The notes beneath the pieces were generated by a model. The model ran no database searches. It was not told where the DNA came from and saw only the letters and a list, made by a program, of their open reading frames with translations. Of a stretch of DNA of 64,000 nt, positions 12,301-25,300 are shown one piece after another. Position 1 is the stretch's first letter. Each line of letters starts with the position of its first letter. Source of the DNA: Blastomussa wellsi (taxonomy: Eukaryota; Cnidaria; Anthozoa; Scleractinia; Plerogyridae); assembly GCA_947652115.1 (NCBI GenBank), contig OX393565.1:6110881-6174880 (forward strand). Reading direction: 5' to 3'. A program made the translations under genes and the position numbers.

Positions 12301-13587
12301 GAGTCGGTAGAATCATTCAAACGCGCATGCAGTTAATATACCAGGAGATGGGAATCTTGAAAATAAAGCCAAAGGATTGTGATATAGCATAAATAATCTA
12401 GTTTTTACCATTCCGGAGCGGTGATCTGGCGTTTCTTTTGCGTGGGCAGCAGTGATGCGGCAAAGATTAACATTTCTACGAATGACCTGCAAGTCTATCC
12501 CTGCAAAAGGAATATTAATGATCAACAAAGTGGAAAATTATCATTACTTAACTAAATAAAAGTACAGCCAAGACCATGAATGTACTGGAGATGGGATGGA
12601 TGACATAATGATGACGGATCATCTATGACATGATTTATTGGTGTAATCTTCATAGCTGGTCACAACTTATTTCAAATAAGTTTCGTATCAAGTTAACTTA
12701 AACTACCACTAAAACCTGACGAAGCATAATTTCGATCAGGTCCGTTCACATGTAGCATGGGATAATAGCTTTGAGCTAGCCGCGTGGGCGCAGGTTTCGT
12801 GCGGCCATATTTTCGCTTCGCGCTCGACGGGCTAAAAAAAGGGACTGCTCGTAGTCTAAGGACAGCTAGGATTTGGTAGTGTTTGATTTTTCAAGGTAGC
12901 CGTTTGAATGGATAGAAAATTAGCTGATTTGCACATAGGGATCAGTGCAAAATGTGAAAAACTAATAGTTGTAAGAAATTCCCCATATCATAACCTTCAG
13001 TGTACCTTGTCCAAAATGTCGTTCTTTGCTTACCAAACCGCAAATGTTTGTTTCGTCGGAGTGAGAGCCACCGTGAATGATCTTACGGCGGACGTAATCT
13101 TTAAGGAAAAGATATGAAAAAAAAATTATATTTGTCTTGTTCTGTTGCCAAATAACGAAATTTCTCAGTCCTCTTTTGGTTAAAATCAGGGGTTGAAATA
13201 CCAAAGATTGCATTAGAGTGAACTCTGGTTGACATTGCACATGAAACAGTTGCCCATTTTTCTAAGAAATCAAATGGTGTACTTCTTCGTGAAATTTACT
13301 TACCAAAATTGAAAAATGGCTCGATAATCGTTACAGTGAAAACTGAAACATATTCCGCTTGTCTTTTACGAACAAAACTGAAAAACGACAAAACAGTACT
13401 GAACTCAGAAAAAAGAGTGCGGTATATGCGTACCTTTCTCCCTGCCTTTTTCCTTGAATTCCTCAGTCGGTTCATTCTTTGGAACCTGTGAGTTAAATCG
13501 ACCTTCTGCCAAGATGACAATTATTACAAGTGGTAGCAACGAGATAAACAATTTTTTCGCGCATACCATAATGATCTTGCTTTCCAT
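6361..13587 (-). CDS. Secreted cystine-knot protein (copy B)
   Basis: Minus-strand exons: 13434-13587 (start ATG and hydrophobic signal peptide, residues about 7-28), 12409-12500, 11144-11360, a candidate 31-nt microexon at 7198-7228, and 6361-6535 ending INSCKCN and TAA. With the microexon all phases agree (1, 0, 1, 2), giving 669 nt or 222 aa. Without it, exons 3 and 5 do not join in frame. The domain starts around PCKVSRMCK and continues through NCLCLDPRPAC, VDVGQCVGSC, KVCMLSS and GRKCRP to the terminal CKC. It is the paralogue of copy A. Several coding exons are individually convincing, but the microexon is tentative. It is secreted by prediction. The family and role are not recognised, and a growth-factor or antagonist role would be inference. 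Its start lies 411 bp from the divergent gene at 13999. Confidence 0.72.
6666..7286 (+). pseudogene. Kelch-repeat fragment (KLHL-like), partial
   Basis: An open frame runs from 6666 to the stop at 7286 and contains about three kelch blades, for example NFIYFTGA..DVYRYDLSKRKWDKLANL, KLFITGG..WHLMSSSMRTINSMN and GRVYVVDGL..IECYDPDKDQWSVI. Kelch blades form beta-propellers, usually substrate adaptors of Cul3 E3 ligases when linked to a BTB domain. No BTB or BACK region and no complete propeller is seen nearby. The frame has a stop immediately upstream (6663) and ends shortly after the third blade. It lies antisense in the last introns of cystine-knot copy B and overlaps that gene's candidate microexon. 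It is probably a truncated duplicate, though an exon of an unmodelled gene is possible. Confidence 0.6.
7797..7986 (+). repeat. tRNA-derived SINE copy
   Basis: A pol III box-A-like segment (ggcgcagtggtgagagcg) is followed by a box-B-like ttcgattcct, then unrelated sequence ending in an AT-rich tail with gattt repeats. The anticodon arm is not a proper tRNA arm, so this is a SINE head and not a tRNA gene. Confidence 0.65.
8080..8517. mobile_element. TTAA-type MITE, family M1, copy 1
   Basis: Inverted termini AGTGCACCTAACCCC and its complement. The element folds back over nearly its whole 438 bp, including a central arm around tctattcctgatatgacatc. TTAA precedes it at 8076-8079, and the right flank reads ttgc, a decayed TTAA. 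The second copy at 34121-34510 has intact TTAA on both sides. No ORF is present. TTAA target duplication is the hallmark of piggyBac transposases. Confidence 0.85.
8985..9062. repeat. Dispersed C-rich repeat (tagcggtctattcc / ccacccccggg)
   Basis: The motif tagcggtctattcc, then cacccccggg and actcctcgtcgacc, recurs at about 57392-57432. A related C-rich stretch is at about 9878-9955. It is an interspersed repeat without coding content. Confidence 0.6.
10168..10573. mobile_element. MITE-like foldback built of GCGACAAATCGC motifs
   Basis: The left end GGTCGAGACACACTATGCG matches the inverted right end (catagtgtgtccgacc). Both arms carry repeated short units of the type gcgacaaatcgc and cgtcgccgcgac, so the element is internally repetitive as well as inverted. 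It lies in an intron of cystine-knot copy B. No ORF. Confidence 0.8.
10574..10650 (+). repeat. 3' fragment of SINE family S1
   Basis: This 75-bp piece (catcccatccaggggga, atgctaaggaaactgggat) matches the 3' part of the S1 copies at 18448-18745 and 38787-39066. The tRNA-like head is missing. Confidence 0.65.
10668..10857. mobile_element. Short foldback element with CCCAGGGAGGG termini
   Basis: The left arm, cccagggagggg..ggtactcgca..acatgtcgggggg, is complementary to the right arm, which ends tgcgagtaccctccctgggg. A related, more decayed copy lies at about 42530-42830 in a CDKN3 intron, with the same gtccgac and catgtcag pieces. No ORF. Confidence 0.7.
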
Positions 13588-13998
13588 CGTTCAAGTATTG
13601 TTGATATTTTCTCGAAAGTGTTTCGTTATGTCGACCTCGTCCCAAGTTGTTTCCCCTTTTTAGTTCGCGCTTATCCGTGGCTTAAAAACAAATTAATGAA
13701 GTGTCATTAAATGCAAAATCCCTGTCATTGCTGATGACTTACAGGACTACATGAACAAAAAATTCAGGCACTTTTTTTTTAAAAAGGTTTTTCTTGTTTT
13801 AATGTATGTTCATCGTGGCACGCGTAATGAATAAAGCTTGCGCTTTGCAACTCTCATATGAAAACAGGAGCCATGATCGATTATGGCTCCTGATGAAAAT
13901 AAACGGCAGGAGCCTGGGATTGACTTTAAAAGTTTCCGCTGGAAAAGGAAAGGAAACCGTGTCGCGGGCGCAGATTCCATAAAGTAACTGAAAAGAAG
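13588..13998. promoter_or_regulatory. Divergent intergenic spacer (shared promoter region)
   Basis: Only 411 bp separate the start codons of cystine-knot copy B (minus) and the Ig-SGNH gene (plus). Both promoters must lie here unless untranslated first exons exist upstream. I see no clear TATA box that decides start sites. Confidence 0.45.
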
Positions 13999-16900
13999 AT
14001 GGCGACTGTAATAAATGCTTGGAAACTGTGGATTTTTTATGCATTTCTCGTCGGCAGCAGTAAGTACTTACCTTTTTGCTATTATTTGAGTGTTTAAGAC
14101 TATTTTATGAACGTAAATTTCCATTTATATCTGAAACAATTCCCAAAGATTTACGAGGAGCTTTGTTTGGAAAAAAGTCGGCAGACACTGGTCGCTGCTG
14201 TAAACAATGTGGCGTCTCTAATATTAATTTCGACTGTTGTTTGGTTAAAACGAGAATTATGAAATGCATAATCAATGCCTCTTTATTATTGTCATATTCC
14301 TAAATAAATATCGGTATTTAGTGCTCAGTGTTCGATGTGTTTAATTTCGGTAAACAAAAATTTTAATACAACAATCGATCACATCGCATTGAATTTACTG
14401 AATTGCTGTTAAATGATACACGTTAAAATGACTTCAAATCTGCTTTTTATCATAAAATTTATAAATTCTAAGTTCAAATAATTGCAAGATGGCAAAATGT
14501 CTGTAATAAGATTTTTTTGCAATGAACTGTGGCGTTTATATATTTTAATTGAAAGTGAACTAATAAGGGCTTTTAAAAAACAACAACAACAACAACAAAA
14601 TAACTAGATGTTTGGTTGGTAAAATACAGAGCTTTCTATTGTTATTTATAACAACAGGAGTTTCTTTCAATGATATGTGGAATTGCCACTTTTGACAAAC
14701 GAGACCACATCTCATCAGGTAGAAACGTGGTTTGGTAGGAGAAAGTAATATATTTTATCGTCCAAACCTTATTGTGTGGCTTCTTCCACAATTGTTGGTC
14801 AATAGGCATGTTAAGTGAGAATATGTAAGATACATAGTTGTGATGTTTTAGATTCTTGCACATTTTTTAGAAATATTAATACACAGAAAATAACCTCTTT
14901 TTCTTAAATTATGAACATTTTTAAAGAAGTGTGATCACATTTATTTTATGTGGTCATGACAACTATTTCAGTCAACCTAGTTAAGAGAGCTCTGTCTGTC
15001 TTTATACCTCAAAGGACGTAATAAAGTAACATGATATCAATTCAACCAAGCACAATTAGGGTTGTACTAGTCAGATTATTGGTCCTACCTATATCTCAAA
15101 CTCATTAATAATTCATCACGTGAAAACAAAGGAAATCAGAACCGTAACCGTGTTTGGAAATATGAACTTAATTAGCATAGATTTTTACGATTTTATTTCT
15201 TCGTTTTCTCCGTAGTTTTAGTTTCGATTGAGAAGATATATCAAACACTCGAGACAGTGTTTCATCACATTTCCAAACGCCTTGAAGTTCGTCAAAAATA
15301 CTCCGCTGAGTGTCATATTTTCAACCCTCTTCTTGGTGTTTGGAAATGTGATGAAACACTGTCCCTCGTGTTTGATATATTACATATAATGTTTAGAGGA
15401 CTAAAATTCTCCCAGTATAGTTTTCAACCAAGCTTATTATTTTAATAAGAGATTTATTACAAGACTAACCCTCTCTTCATGAAGATGCAGCTTTTGTATA
15501 AGCTCTTAACAAGGATTAACTCTTATTTTCTGATACAAGGTCTTGTTTATGGCTTATCGCCACTGACAGTAAATGCCACTTCTGTAAAAGTTGGGTATTT
15601 ATGGGAGGATCCAAGGCAAGAAAATGTTGACACTTCAGAGGTAATAATGGACAAGAGACACTTGAAAAGCATTCTAAGATTGGTTTGCGACATCTCACCA
15701 CCATTGCCAAATGGCGAAGTACACTGGGACACGAGGGATGGATTTGTGAAGTGGTACAAAGTGGGTCCCAAGTCGACTGAGGAAGTTAAAAGCATGCGCT
15801 ATTGGTCCAGTGATCTGTCAAAAACTGCTATTTCATTCTCAAATGTCACTCTTGCTGCTCTTGGAACATATTCATGTGTCTATGGTGATGTTTCAGCTAC
15901 CATTGATGTTTTAGGTGAGAAAATGTGTGCAGAAGTTTTTATCGTCTACAGTGATAGGTGGCCTAATGGTTAGTGGTTTGAGCATTGGCCTGGGGACTAA
16001 TTTGTGTTCTTGGGCACACAAGACACTTAACTCTCACAGTGCCTCTCTCCACCCAGGTGTATAAATGGGTACTGGTGAAATAATGCTGGGGGGGGGGGGG
16101 GGGGAATAACCCTGCGATGACCATCCTAGGCGAGTAGAAATACTCCTAGTCTCTTCATAAATCTTCATGTTTAGGAAAATGAGATAAGCTGTGGACTATA
16201 TTTTATTCCAGAACACGAACAGAGTGCATATGTAATTGTATGCACACTTGTTGTCAGTTGGATTATAGTTCGACTAAAGAGGTTGATGCAGAAACAGCGC
16301 CGGTCATAATTAAACACATCACCTTCGTCTTGACACGTAAACAAAATGCCAAATTCTCAGCTGCTGTGAGTCTGAGCTGCTCAGATCAGCAAGTGAATCA
16401 TTATATAATGAATATGCTGTGCAGCAATACTGCCATTGATACTTGGGGTGCAATGCAGACATTTGTGCTCAATGTGCAACAATGCCATCTGCCCTTAATA
16501 CTGTGGACACAATGCAGACAGCCCAAAATCTGGAAATCCACACATTTCAGTGAAACACAGTTAGAATGGTTACCCCCTAACCTCAACAACAATTTATCTG
16601 ACAAGCAAATTATGAATTCTAGTGTCTGATGTGGAGACAGCCAAAGCTCTTAAAACACCGAGTAACTTGGCAGAGCTGTACACCTATGTCTTGTACATGA
16701 AGGACAAGGCTGGGATAAAAGGATGGAAAGAACCACGACATCTTCTGCAGGTGAGGTTTCTAATTGATCCTACGCATCTCTGGTTGCTGCAAATTTGTCC
16801 TATTACTTTTTGCAGTATAACTCACTTACAGTTCTGGTAATCATTCTGCACACAACATTACTAAAACAAACATGAAATTGCGGGGCACGAAATTGCGCCT

Positions 16901-17813
16901 AATACAGTCGCCATTGCGACTAAAATTACTGTGCTGGCGATCACGATTCATAAATTAGTAGCCAAGTGGGCGACCAGAACTCTTTGGGCTTTGTATATCT
17001 TACCTTGATGTAGTTTTCAACTAAATAAAGCTTTAAGGTAGACAGAAAGCTTCGTGACTTTCGGATACTCTCTGCTACAAAACAGTATGAAATCCAGTAA
17101 AAGTGAACAAAACCTGCCTTTCTTTCAAGCTGAATTGGCTCGATAGAGTCAATATTGTTCAATATAAATTCTGGAAAAACAATGTTTACATGGCCATGAA
17201 GTGACCATTAAAACCACATCATCGCTGACAGGATGCTCGCAAAATCAATCCATGCAACAATTTTGCTGTTTTACCATACTAGTGATTTTGATAGTTATTA
17301 ATAATGCTGCTCAAATCACAAGATAGTATGACCATGAATTTCTCAAGCATCTGATAACTGGATTTGTTGTCTTATTCCTCATGCATTGATGAGTTAATTA
17401 TTGATATATTTATTATTATTTATAATTAGTCACTTGAGAAGTGAACTTTTCTGACAGTGCATGTCTCAAAAAATGACCAATGCCGCAAATGCAAGTAATA
17501 TAAAATTAATTATGACATTTCTCAACAATGCTCTAGTAAAGTCAATTTATGGCGCGTTTAATTTTCACAACCCAAGCTGCAATGCTTTGTGTAACAGATT
17601 CTTTAGATCGAACCCATTTTTAACAAGTTATTTGCCTAAATCTGCCTGATAGCACTTTAATGCGTTTTTCTGCTTTCTTACAGCCAATTGGAACAAAAGA
17701 TTATTGTCCAATAGTGCAAAATCCTCATCAAGCTTCAAAAACAGGTTTGTAATTTGTTCTTGTTAATGAAGAAATAAATCAACATAGAATTGGCATCAAC
17801 AAGAACTCGGAAA

Positions 17814-17844
<31 letters not shown>

Positions 17845-19339
17845 TGACCCTCCGTGATCTAGTCAGATGCTCTAACCACTGAGCTACTGGAGACTCTATG
17901 GTGAGCAAGGGTCAAATGTGGGTCTTGACTGGAACTGCGTCGCGTGGTTACTCAGTCAAATGTTGACATGCACACATAACCATACAGCTCTTAACTGCAT
18001 CACACAGTCACATTAAGTTTTTGTTGATGCCAATTCACATTAAGTTCTTGTTGATGCCAATTCTATGCTGATTTTTCCTGACCTGTGGCAACCGTTATAT
18101 CACTTCGGACTTAAAAATGCGACAAATGTTGTTGTTCATGATGATTAATTATTTTCCAGTTCACCAGTTGTATCCATCGGATGTCAAAATTGTTGCTGCA
18201 ATGGGTGATTCCTTTACAGTAAGTTATAACATAGATGCATCAAATAATATCTGCTTTAACAAGGCTGTGCTCTAAGAAAAATTACTAGGAGCCTGAAGGT
18301 TCCAAACCATAAGATCCAGGATGCCCAGCACTAAAGATTATATGAAAAAATAAGTTCATCTGGTCGGCCAAAGACAAAAGTTAGTCACCTGAGGCACTTG
18401 TGTGCGTTTAGTGCACAGACTTGTTTAAATATCATTGATGGATTGTATAGTGGCATAATGGTTGGTGTGCTAAACAGTAGTTATCGGTCGGTGAGTGGTT
18501 GGGGTTCGAGCCCTGGCTAGGTTCTTTCTGTTATGTCCTTTCCCTTTTAATTACTCCTCACAATGCCTCAGTCTCCACCCAGGTGTATAAATGTGTACCA
18601 GCAAATTTAAAGATGGGGGAGGGTGGAGGGGGGGGGGGGGTAAGCCTGCAGTGGACAGGTATCCTATACAGGGGGAATTAGCAATACTCTCAGTCGCTTC
18701 ATGCTAAGGAAACTGGGATAACCTCCAGCCTGATGGTCTACTAGGCTTATAATGCAGACTTTAACTTTATCATTGATAATGAAGCAATGTCATAACAGTG
18801 TAAATTTATTTTCTTGGACATCATTGTTGTTACTATAAGTCATATTCTTGTTTTAAATTTACAACCACTTATTAATTTTTAAGTTGGGACTTGGAGCAAG
18901 AGCCACATCAACAAATGGATATTTTAATGAGTATAAAGGCATCTCATGGAGGTATGATAAATTATTCATTCACCATGAATAATGTGTAATTAAATTTATA
19001 ATTATCGTACATGTAGAGTTTGCCTTGAAGTGTTCTAATCTTGAATTTCTGCGCACAGGGCCAGTGACTTCACTAGGTAATCAGGGCTGTCATTAAGTTT
19101 TGTGTCACCTGTAGCCTCGTTCTCCACACCCGTAGCAAACTTGTTACTTTGTGGTTAAATTCTATCAACAACAGGTAATTTCACCCGTAGCACCAAGGGA
19201 AAATCAAGCATACTCAGCCGTAACAGGTGTTACGGGTTACGGCCCTTAATTACAGCCCTGGTAATTACTTCATTGTCTCATGTTGATTATCATAATCTGA
19301 AACAAAAGGAAATAAACATCAAACTGGTTTAAAAAATTT

Positions 19340-19373
<34 letters not shown>

Positions 19374-22300
19374 CATCTTGTTCTCTTAATTATAGCATTG
19401 GAGGAGCAAATCAACTAAACCAAACAATAACTATACCAAGTGAGTGTTTTTAACTATTTTAGTTTGTATTTTATTTTAGTTTAGGTCATTGTATCACCAA
19501 TACAGAAAGTATCCTAAACATTCATTTAAGGACGTCCGTGCAAACATTTTCTACCATGGATTTTCTTCTGAAACTCTCACCACTGAAAGATAATGAGTAA
19601 CTGATGTCAGAAATGCAAAAAAATTGGGTGTCACTGGATTGGATACGGCTACAGTGTCTGTAAGCACTAAAATATTGCAAATAAATCTTTGAAATGAACA
19701 CATTTCTGTCAAATGTTGTTTAAATGGACCCATAAAGTGAACTTATTCAATTGGTGTGGTTCCTTAAAGAAAAAAAATTGCAGTTGGAGACCACATTTCC
19801 ACTCGCCAAACAGCCGTAATATGGCAGGGTTCGATGTCTTGTGGGCAGAAAACTTCCAAATTTTTAAACTTCCCACATTGACTTTTTGGTTATTTTTTGA
19901 CAATCTGCCGACAATTGTAAATAAAATCAGTTCATGGAAAAAAAAGGTGGGGTCACCGACCATTTAAGAGAGTAAACTATCAGCAAAGCTACGAAGCGGC
20001 TTCTGGCCCTTTGTTTTTCCTCAGCACAAACAATTGCAGGGTTCGTATAGGTCATGGAAACCCTGGAAAGTCGTGGAATTTTAGAATTTCATTTTCCAGG
20101 CCTGGAAAGGCATGGACTTTGAGTATGGGTCATGGAAAGTAATGGAAATTAAGTTTATTAAAAAGGTACAAAATCAATTCGGTTTTCTTGTGAAGAAAAT
20201 AGTAAAAACGTACCCAAAATGAAAGATGATTTCCTAGAAAATGCTCAAATTTAGGTCATGGAAAACTTTGACAAGTCTTGGAAAAGGTCATGGAAAGTCA
20301 TGGAATTTCAAAAGCTCAAAAGAGTACGAACCCTGAATTAGCACGAATGCCCTTAAGCCAATATTTGCCTAATTAGGCCTGAACAAAAGTTTAATGTTAG
20401 CATTTGTACATGGTTAGGGTTGTTTCTGTATTGGTAAAACAATAACCTTTCACTGTGACCTGTGAACTGTGTTTTTTACCTGCCCCAAATTGACCAAGGT
20501 TGAAACAACTTAATTATGGTTGAAACAAGTTGGCCTACGGGTTGAAACAAATTGACCTTGTTTGGAAACAGATTAACCTAACCTGGAACAAAATGACCTG
20601 CAACATATCATCTGTCATGTGTCCGACTTAGGCACTGACCAGTACCATTTTGATCAGTGAAAACTGAAGTGAGATTGGATGTCATGCTTGATAATTAACA
20701 CGTTGTCAATGCAAAACATTGGCGTTTCTGCTGGAGGACAAAAGAAAAAAATATTGTCCGGGTGTTTTCTCCGACCAGTGTTGAGATTTGATTGGACCTT
20801 AGCAAATTTTGGTCAGCCATTGTTCGATGCCCGACTGACGTCTGCAGCCCTGATATTAATTTTCTCTTTTATTTTTTATTACTGGCATCCACATGACAAC
20901 TCAACGTTATTAGTTAACGAACCCTCTGGTGAACAAAGTATTTCATTAAGAAACAGTCTGTAAAATAGACAGCTTGATCCTTGACTTATGACCACAATAT
21001 TCAAACTCAAGTTCAAGTTTTAAGCTAACAATAGTAAGTTGTAATTTTTTTTCACTTTACAGATATTATTAGACAATTTAATCCATCATTGAAGGGGGCT
21101 CAGACTTCAGCAAGCAAGGATAACTTTAATGCACATCTTAATGTTGCTTTCCTTGATGCTTCTGCAAGGTGTGTGGTTAAAATAAAAAAAAATAAACAAG
21201 ATTAATCAATAAAATTTGAAGTAGGCAGCTGGTTTGAGTAGAGGAACCGACCATTTGAAAGAACCGTTCTTTATTTACTTCAGCTTTTGGGAAAAAGTCA
21301 CATGCACTTAAATTACATGTAAAATTCTGTGCAGCAAGGATACACAACGCTTCATAATTACCAAGGAATCACCTAAGTTAAGTTTAACTTAGTTAATTAT
21401 CATGTATCTTAAAGCATGATGCACCTTAGTGTGGCCACCCAACTTTTTTACATGTTTGCCAAACCGAGAGCGCGAATTTGTTTGAGTTGTACCACTTCCT
21501 TGTCAAAATACAACCTTTTTCACAATTGTGATTCGACAGGTTTTGTGACAAAAGCTTTGAACATTGCAAGGAGGCAGGACAGCTCAAACAAATTTGCGCT
21601 CTCTGATTGGATAATTATAACTTGTCAAAAAAGTTTGTTGGGTGGTCACACTAAGGCGTGTCGTGCTGTAATAGACAGATTACAGAAAGCATCACCAAAT
21701 AGATGCTTACTACCATTTTTGAGCTAGTGTGAACGGCTAACTTTTTCTGCATTTTGACACCCATAAAATATTCAAGTTTGTGCAGACAAACTGTTGCATT
21801 TTCAACTTCACCAATGATGTTTGGCACATCAACATTTCAAGTTTTTAAAGCTCTGCCTGTGTGTTTCTGAAATTGAAACACAAGTTTTGTTAGCGTTGTT
21901 GACATCTTTACATTTTTGGGATAAATTCCAATGGCAAAGGATGGCTTCACATTTCTGGTAATCCTAAACAAAACATTAGCTGTTCATATGTTGTAGCTCA
22001 AACGTGGTAGTAATTATTAGACAGTAAGTAGGTTGTTGGTTTTATGATCATGATTGTATTGTTTTGTTCTAAAAGGGATCTTGAAGATCAAGCAAAAGAC
22101 CTGGTGTTGAAACTAAAAGCTAAGAAGGTAAATCTCACTCCATTCATGCTCAGTATCTTGTGTACATAGACGTACAGGCACCTTTGGTCTTGGATGGGCT
22201 CTACCCTCCCTGCCCGAGAAAAAAAAACACACACAATTTCTGAATGTGATAGCATTGAACATGACTATTGTATGCATGTACAACTGGCACCCAGAAATTG

Positions 22301-25300
22301 AAACTGCTGTTGCCTGAATCGTGAGAGTTTTGCCCAGAAAATGTCGAAAATTTTTCAAAGTGGGGGGAGGGAGGGGGGGAGGCTGCAGTCCCCCACCACA
22401 CCTCCCCGGCTGGTATGCCTATACTTGTGTATCTGCATGGGCATGCCATAGCTGAGCATAAAGGTTTAAATTTTGTTCCATATTGATAAAGGTCGTTATT
22501 CTGTGAAAATTTTCTATTAATATTAACTGATCCACTTTCACTTCTTGTTCTGATGTGTTGATCTTATTCATAACTTGCTGTCAACAATTGACTCAACAAC
22601 ATTTGCTTTTATAACTTACAGGATATTGACTACCAGAATGACTGGAAGCTTCTCACCATTTGGATTGGGACAGAAGATCTCTGTCAAGTCTGCAAAGATG
22701 AGGTATATACCCGCAGTGTAATGGCATTTGCCATATTATAACTTTCATGTACAGTATTACAGATTGTTTACCCAGACTATCTTAGATGTTTAAGTAATGT
22801 ATCGCGTAAGAAGGAAAGGGGCAGTGCGCAACGCATGAGCAATAGAGCATCACTTTAATTGAATTAACTAATTAAATTCTGCTTCTTTGATTGGCTAAAA
22901 GGTTTATTTTTCCCATTGTTAGACGAAGAAGGTCGATTTTAGCAGAAGTTTCTTCCCTTTATGGAAGAAAATCTATTGTTCTATTACTTGGTGAAGTTTC
23001 AGAAGATTCGAACGTGCGGAAGTCGGGTTTTAAGAAGTTTCCGAAGTTAGTTCTACTCGACCGCCATCTTCGATTGATGATCTCATTGCTTGTCGATATT
23101 GTAAATAGTTTAATAGATATTGTATGTATATAGTATAAATAGTGTATATAGTTTCCAATCCATATTCTTCTGGCTTTCATGTTTTCTTGAAATGGGCCAT
23201 TTCACCGTTTAATATGCGTGTTTAAATCACAAGATGTGGCATCATGGAGAGGTTTCAGCGGACAATTTGAAAATTTGCATGTTGTGACTGCAAATGAACT
23301 TCGTTTAGCTGCAAATACGACGCTTCAAAAAACAAGAACAGGAAGAGGAAAAGGAGCAACTTCAGAATACCCGGCCACTTCATTTACATGTGTAGGGGAC
23401 CTTTTATAGAACAAGGAATAACACAATGGACACTATTCTTATTCAATGACATACAAATAAGTGGCCAGGTATTCTGAAGCTAAAAACGATTTTTTGAGGC
23501 TTCTGCACATTCGATTTTCTCATAAGTTTGCACACTAGTGTAGGATACGAGACAGTAGAGGCACATACTTTTTTGTGTCAAAAATCTTTTCCGAAAGCTA
23601 GAATTTTAACTTTTCAATTTGAATTTCACGCCTAATGACTTCAAGGCCAATCAGAGCCAAATAATTAATTGGATCAGGAAACTCAAACGGCTCCCACTGC
23701 ACTGGGCCTATTGTTTTTGCAGTAGTTCTTACGCGAACCATTACTTAAACATACTGTCTAGTAGTCCTAAACAAAACCAAAGGGTTGAATAGTAAATAAA
23801 TACCATTTATCATTTTCAGGATACATTCAGTGCCAGCTCATTTATAAAATATGTGATGCGCACACTTAAGTACCTTCAAGAAGAGGTAAGAAACTCTGTG
23901 CTTAATGCAAAGCTTGATAAAAAGCAGAAACACAGCTTTGTTTGTGCATTTTTATATTAATTTACTATGTTTTGGTAAAGTATATGGTAAGTGCACCCTG
24001 GGTGACCGTGTACTGCCTTAAATTTGGGATAAGTGTGTGCTGCAAAGGTTCTTAATAAGTTTACCCTCATCCTATTTAATGGTAAAGAAAACTGAATCTG
24101 ATAGCCTATTTAAGGTTCAAATCCCACAAAATGACAACCTATTCAAAGAAAAAATGAAAACTAAGAACAGGTCAACATTTCATTGCTGTAACATTAAAAT
24201 ATTCTAAAAAGATTGTTAACTTGCTTTTGCATTTAGCTTGCCATTAAATGCACTGCAATTTTAGACGATACAATTTAGGTACTCTATCTAAGGAACACAC
24301 CAGGAACAATTCCAAAAGGGGCAAAAATGATACCCCATTTAAGGAGAGAAAACCTCAAGAAACCAATACCCCATCCCTGGCACATTATGTGGGAATACCC
24401 CCATCCCCCACTCCTCGGGAGGTGCATTGGCCTTGCTGGTTTGTGTGGAGGCTGACTCCTAATAGGCCCTTTGCAGCTACTATCGCATGTTCTACTAAGT
24501 ATGGGCTGTACATGTAGCCTAAAGAATGTCGGGAAATTGAAGAGCATGTCAGGGAAAATGTTAGATGTTTGGTAAAGGCAGTGAAAAGTCAGAGATTTTA
24601 TTTCCTTTCAGATGACATGATGGAACACGATTGATTTTGATACTGTTCGAGTGGCATGTGCAGGAGCAGTAATTTTGGCCAGTGGTTTCTGTTGTTTCTT
24701 TACTCTGGAAAACCTGGAAAATTAGAATGGAACTGAAATTTTATTATGTCATTTTCCAGGACTGGAAAGTCCTGGAGAAAGATTACAGGTCCTGGAAAGT
24801 CCTGGAAATATATTAAAATCAAGAAATGAATTTTTCTGAACAAACTTTATAAGAAATGCGAGGGTCACAGCTGGGAGAATTTATATTGGGATCTTGGAAG
24901 AAAAAGGGTTTAATGTGAATTTTGGAGTCCTGTAAAATTAGATATGAGGCCTGGAAAAGTCCTGGAAATTTGTCGTGAAAAGGGGTACAAACCCTGTATT
25001 TATCTACTCTAAGGTCAGGGAAAATTGTTCAAAGGTCAGGGAATAGTCAGGGAACTTATTAGTTTCTGATAAGTGGCAACCCTGATATTGCTATCTATAG
25101 AAACTGCCCTAGGGGGGTGGTCCATTTGGCCTTATCTTTTTTTATTTACAAAACCAATGTTTCTTTCCTAATTTAACAGTATGTTGTTGTCATATATAGG
25201 TTCCCAGGCTGTTTGTGAATTTGGTTCCACCCATGGACGTTTCTTCTTTGTATGAGTTATATCAACACAGTTCAAAGTCTTGCCAAATTATGGGATGGTA

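Noticed and set aside
13296..13520. Extra exon of copy B ending at a good donor near 13303
   Set aside because: The frame after its acceptor does not match the phase of exon 1, and exon 1 joins 12409-12500 perfectly. It may be an unused or alternative splice site.
16240..16629. 129-codon ORF in the intron before 16623
   Set aside because: No splice sites or domain support it as an exon. The Ig exon joins directly to 16623 in phase.
19713..19967. ORFs on both strands near 19.7-20.0 kb
   Set aside because: They fall in dispersed repeat R1. The other copy (45846-46372) does not keep the frames.
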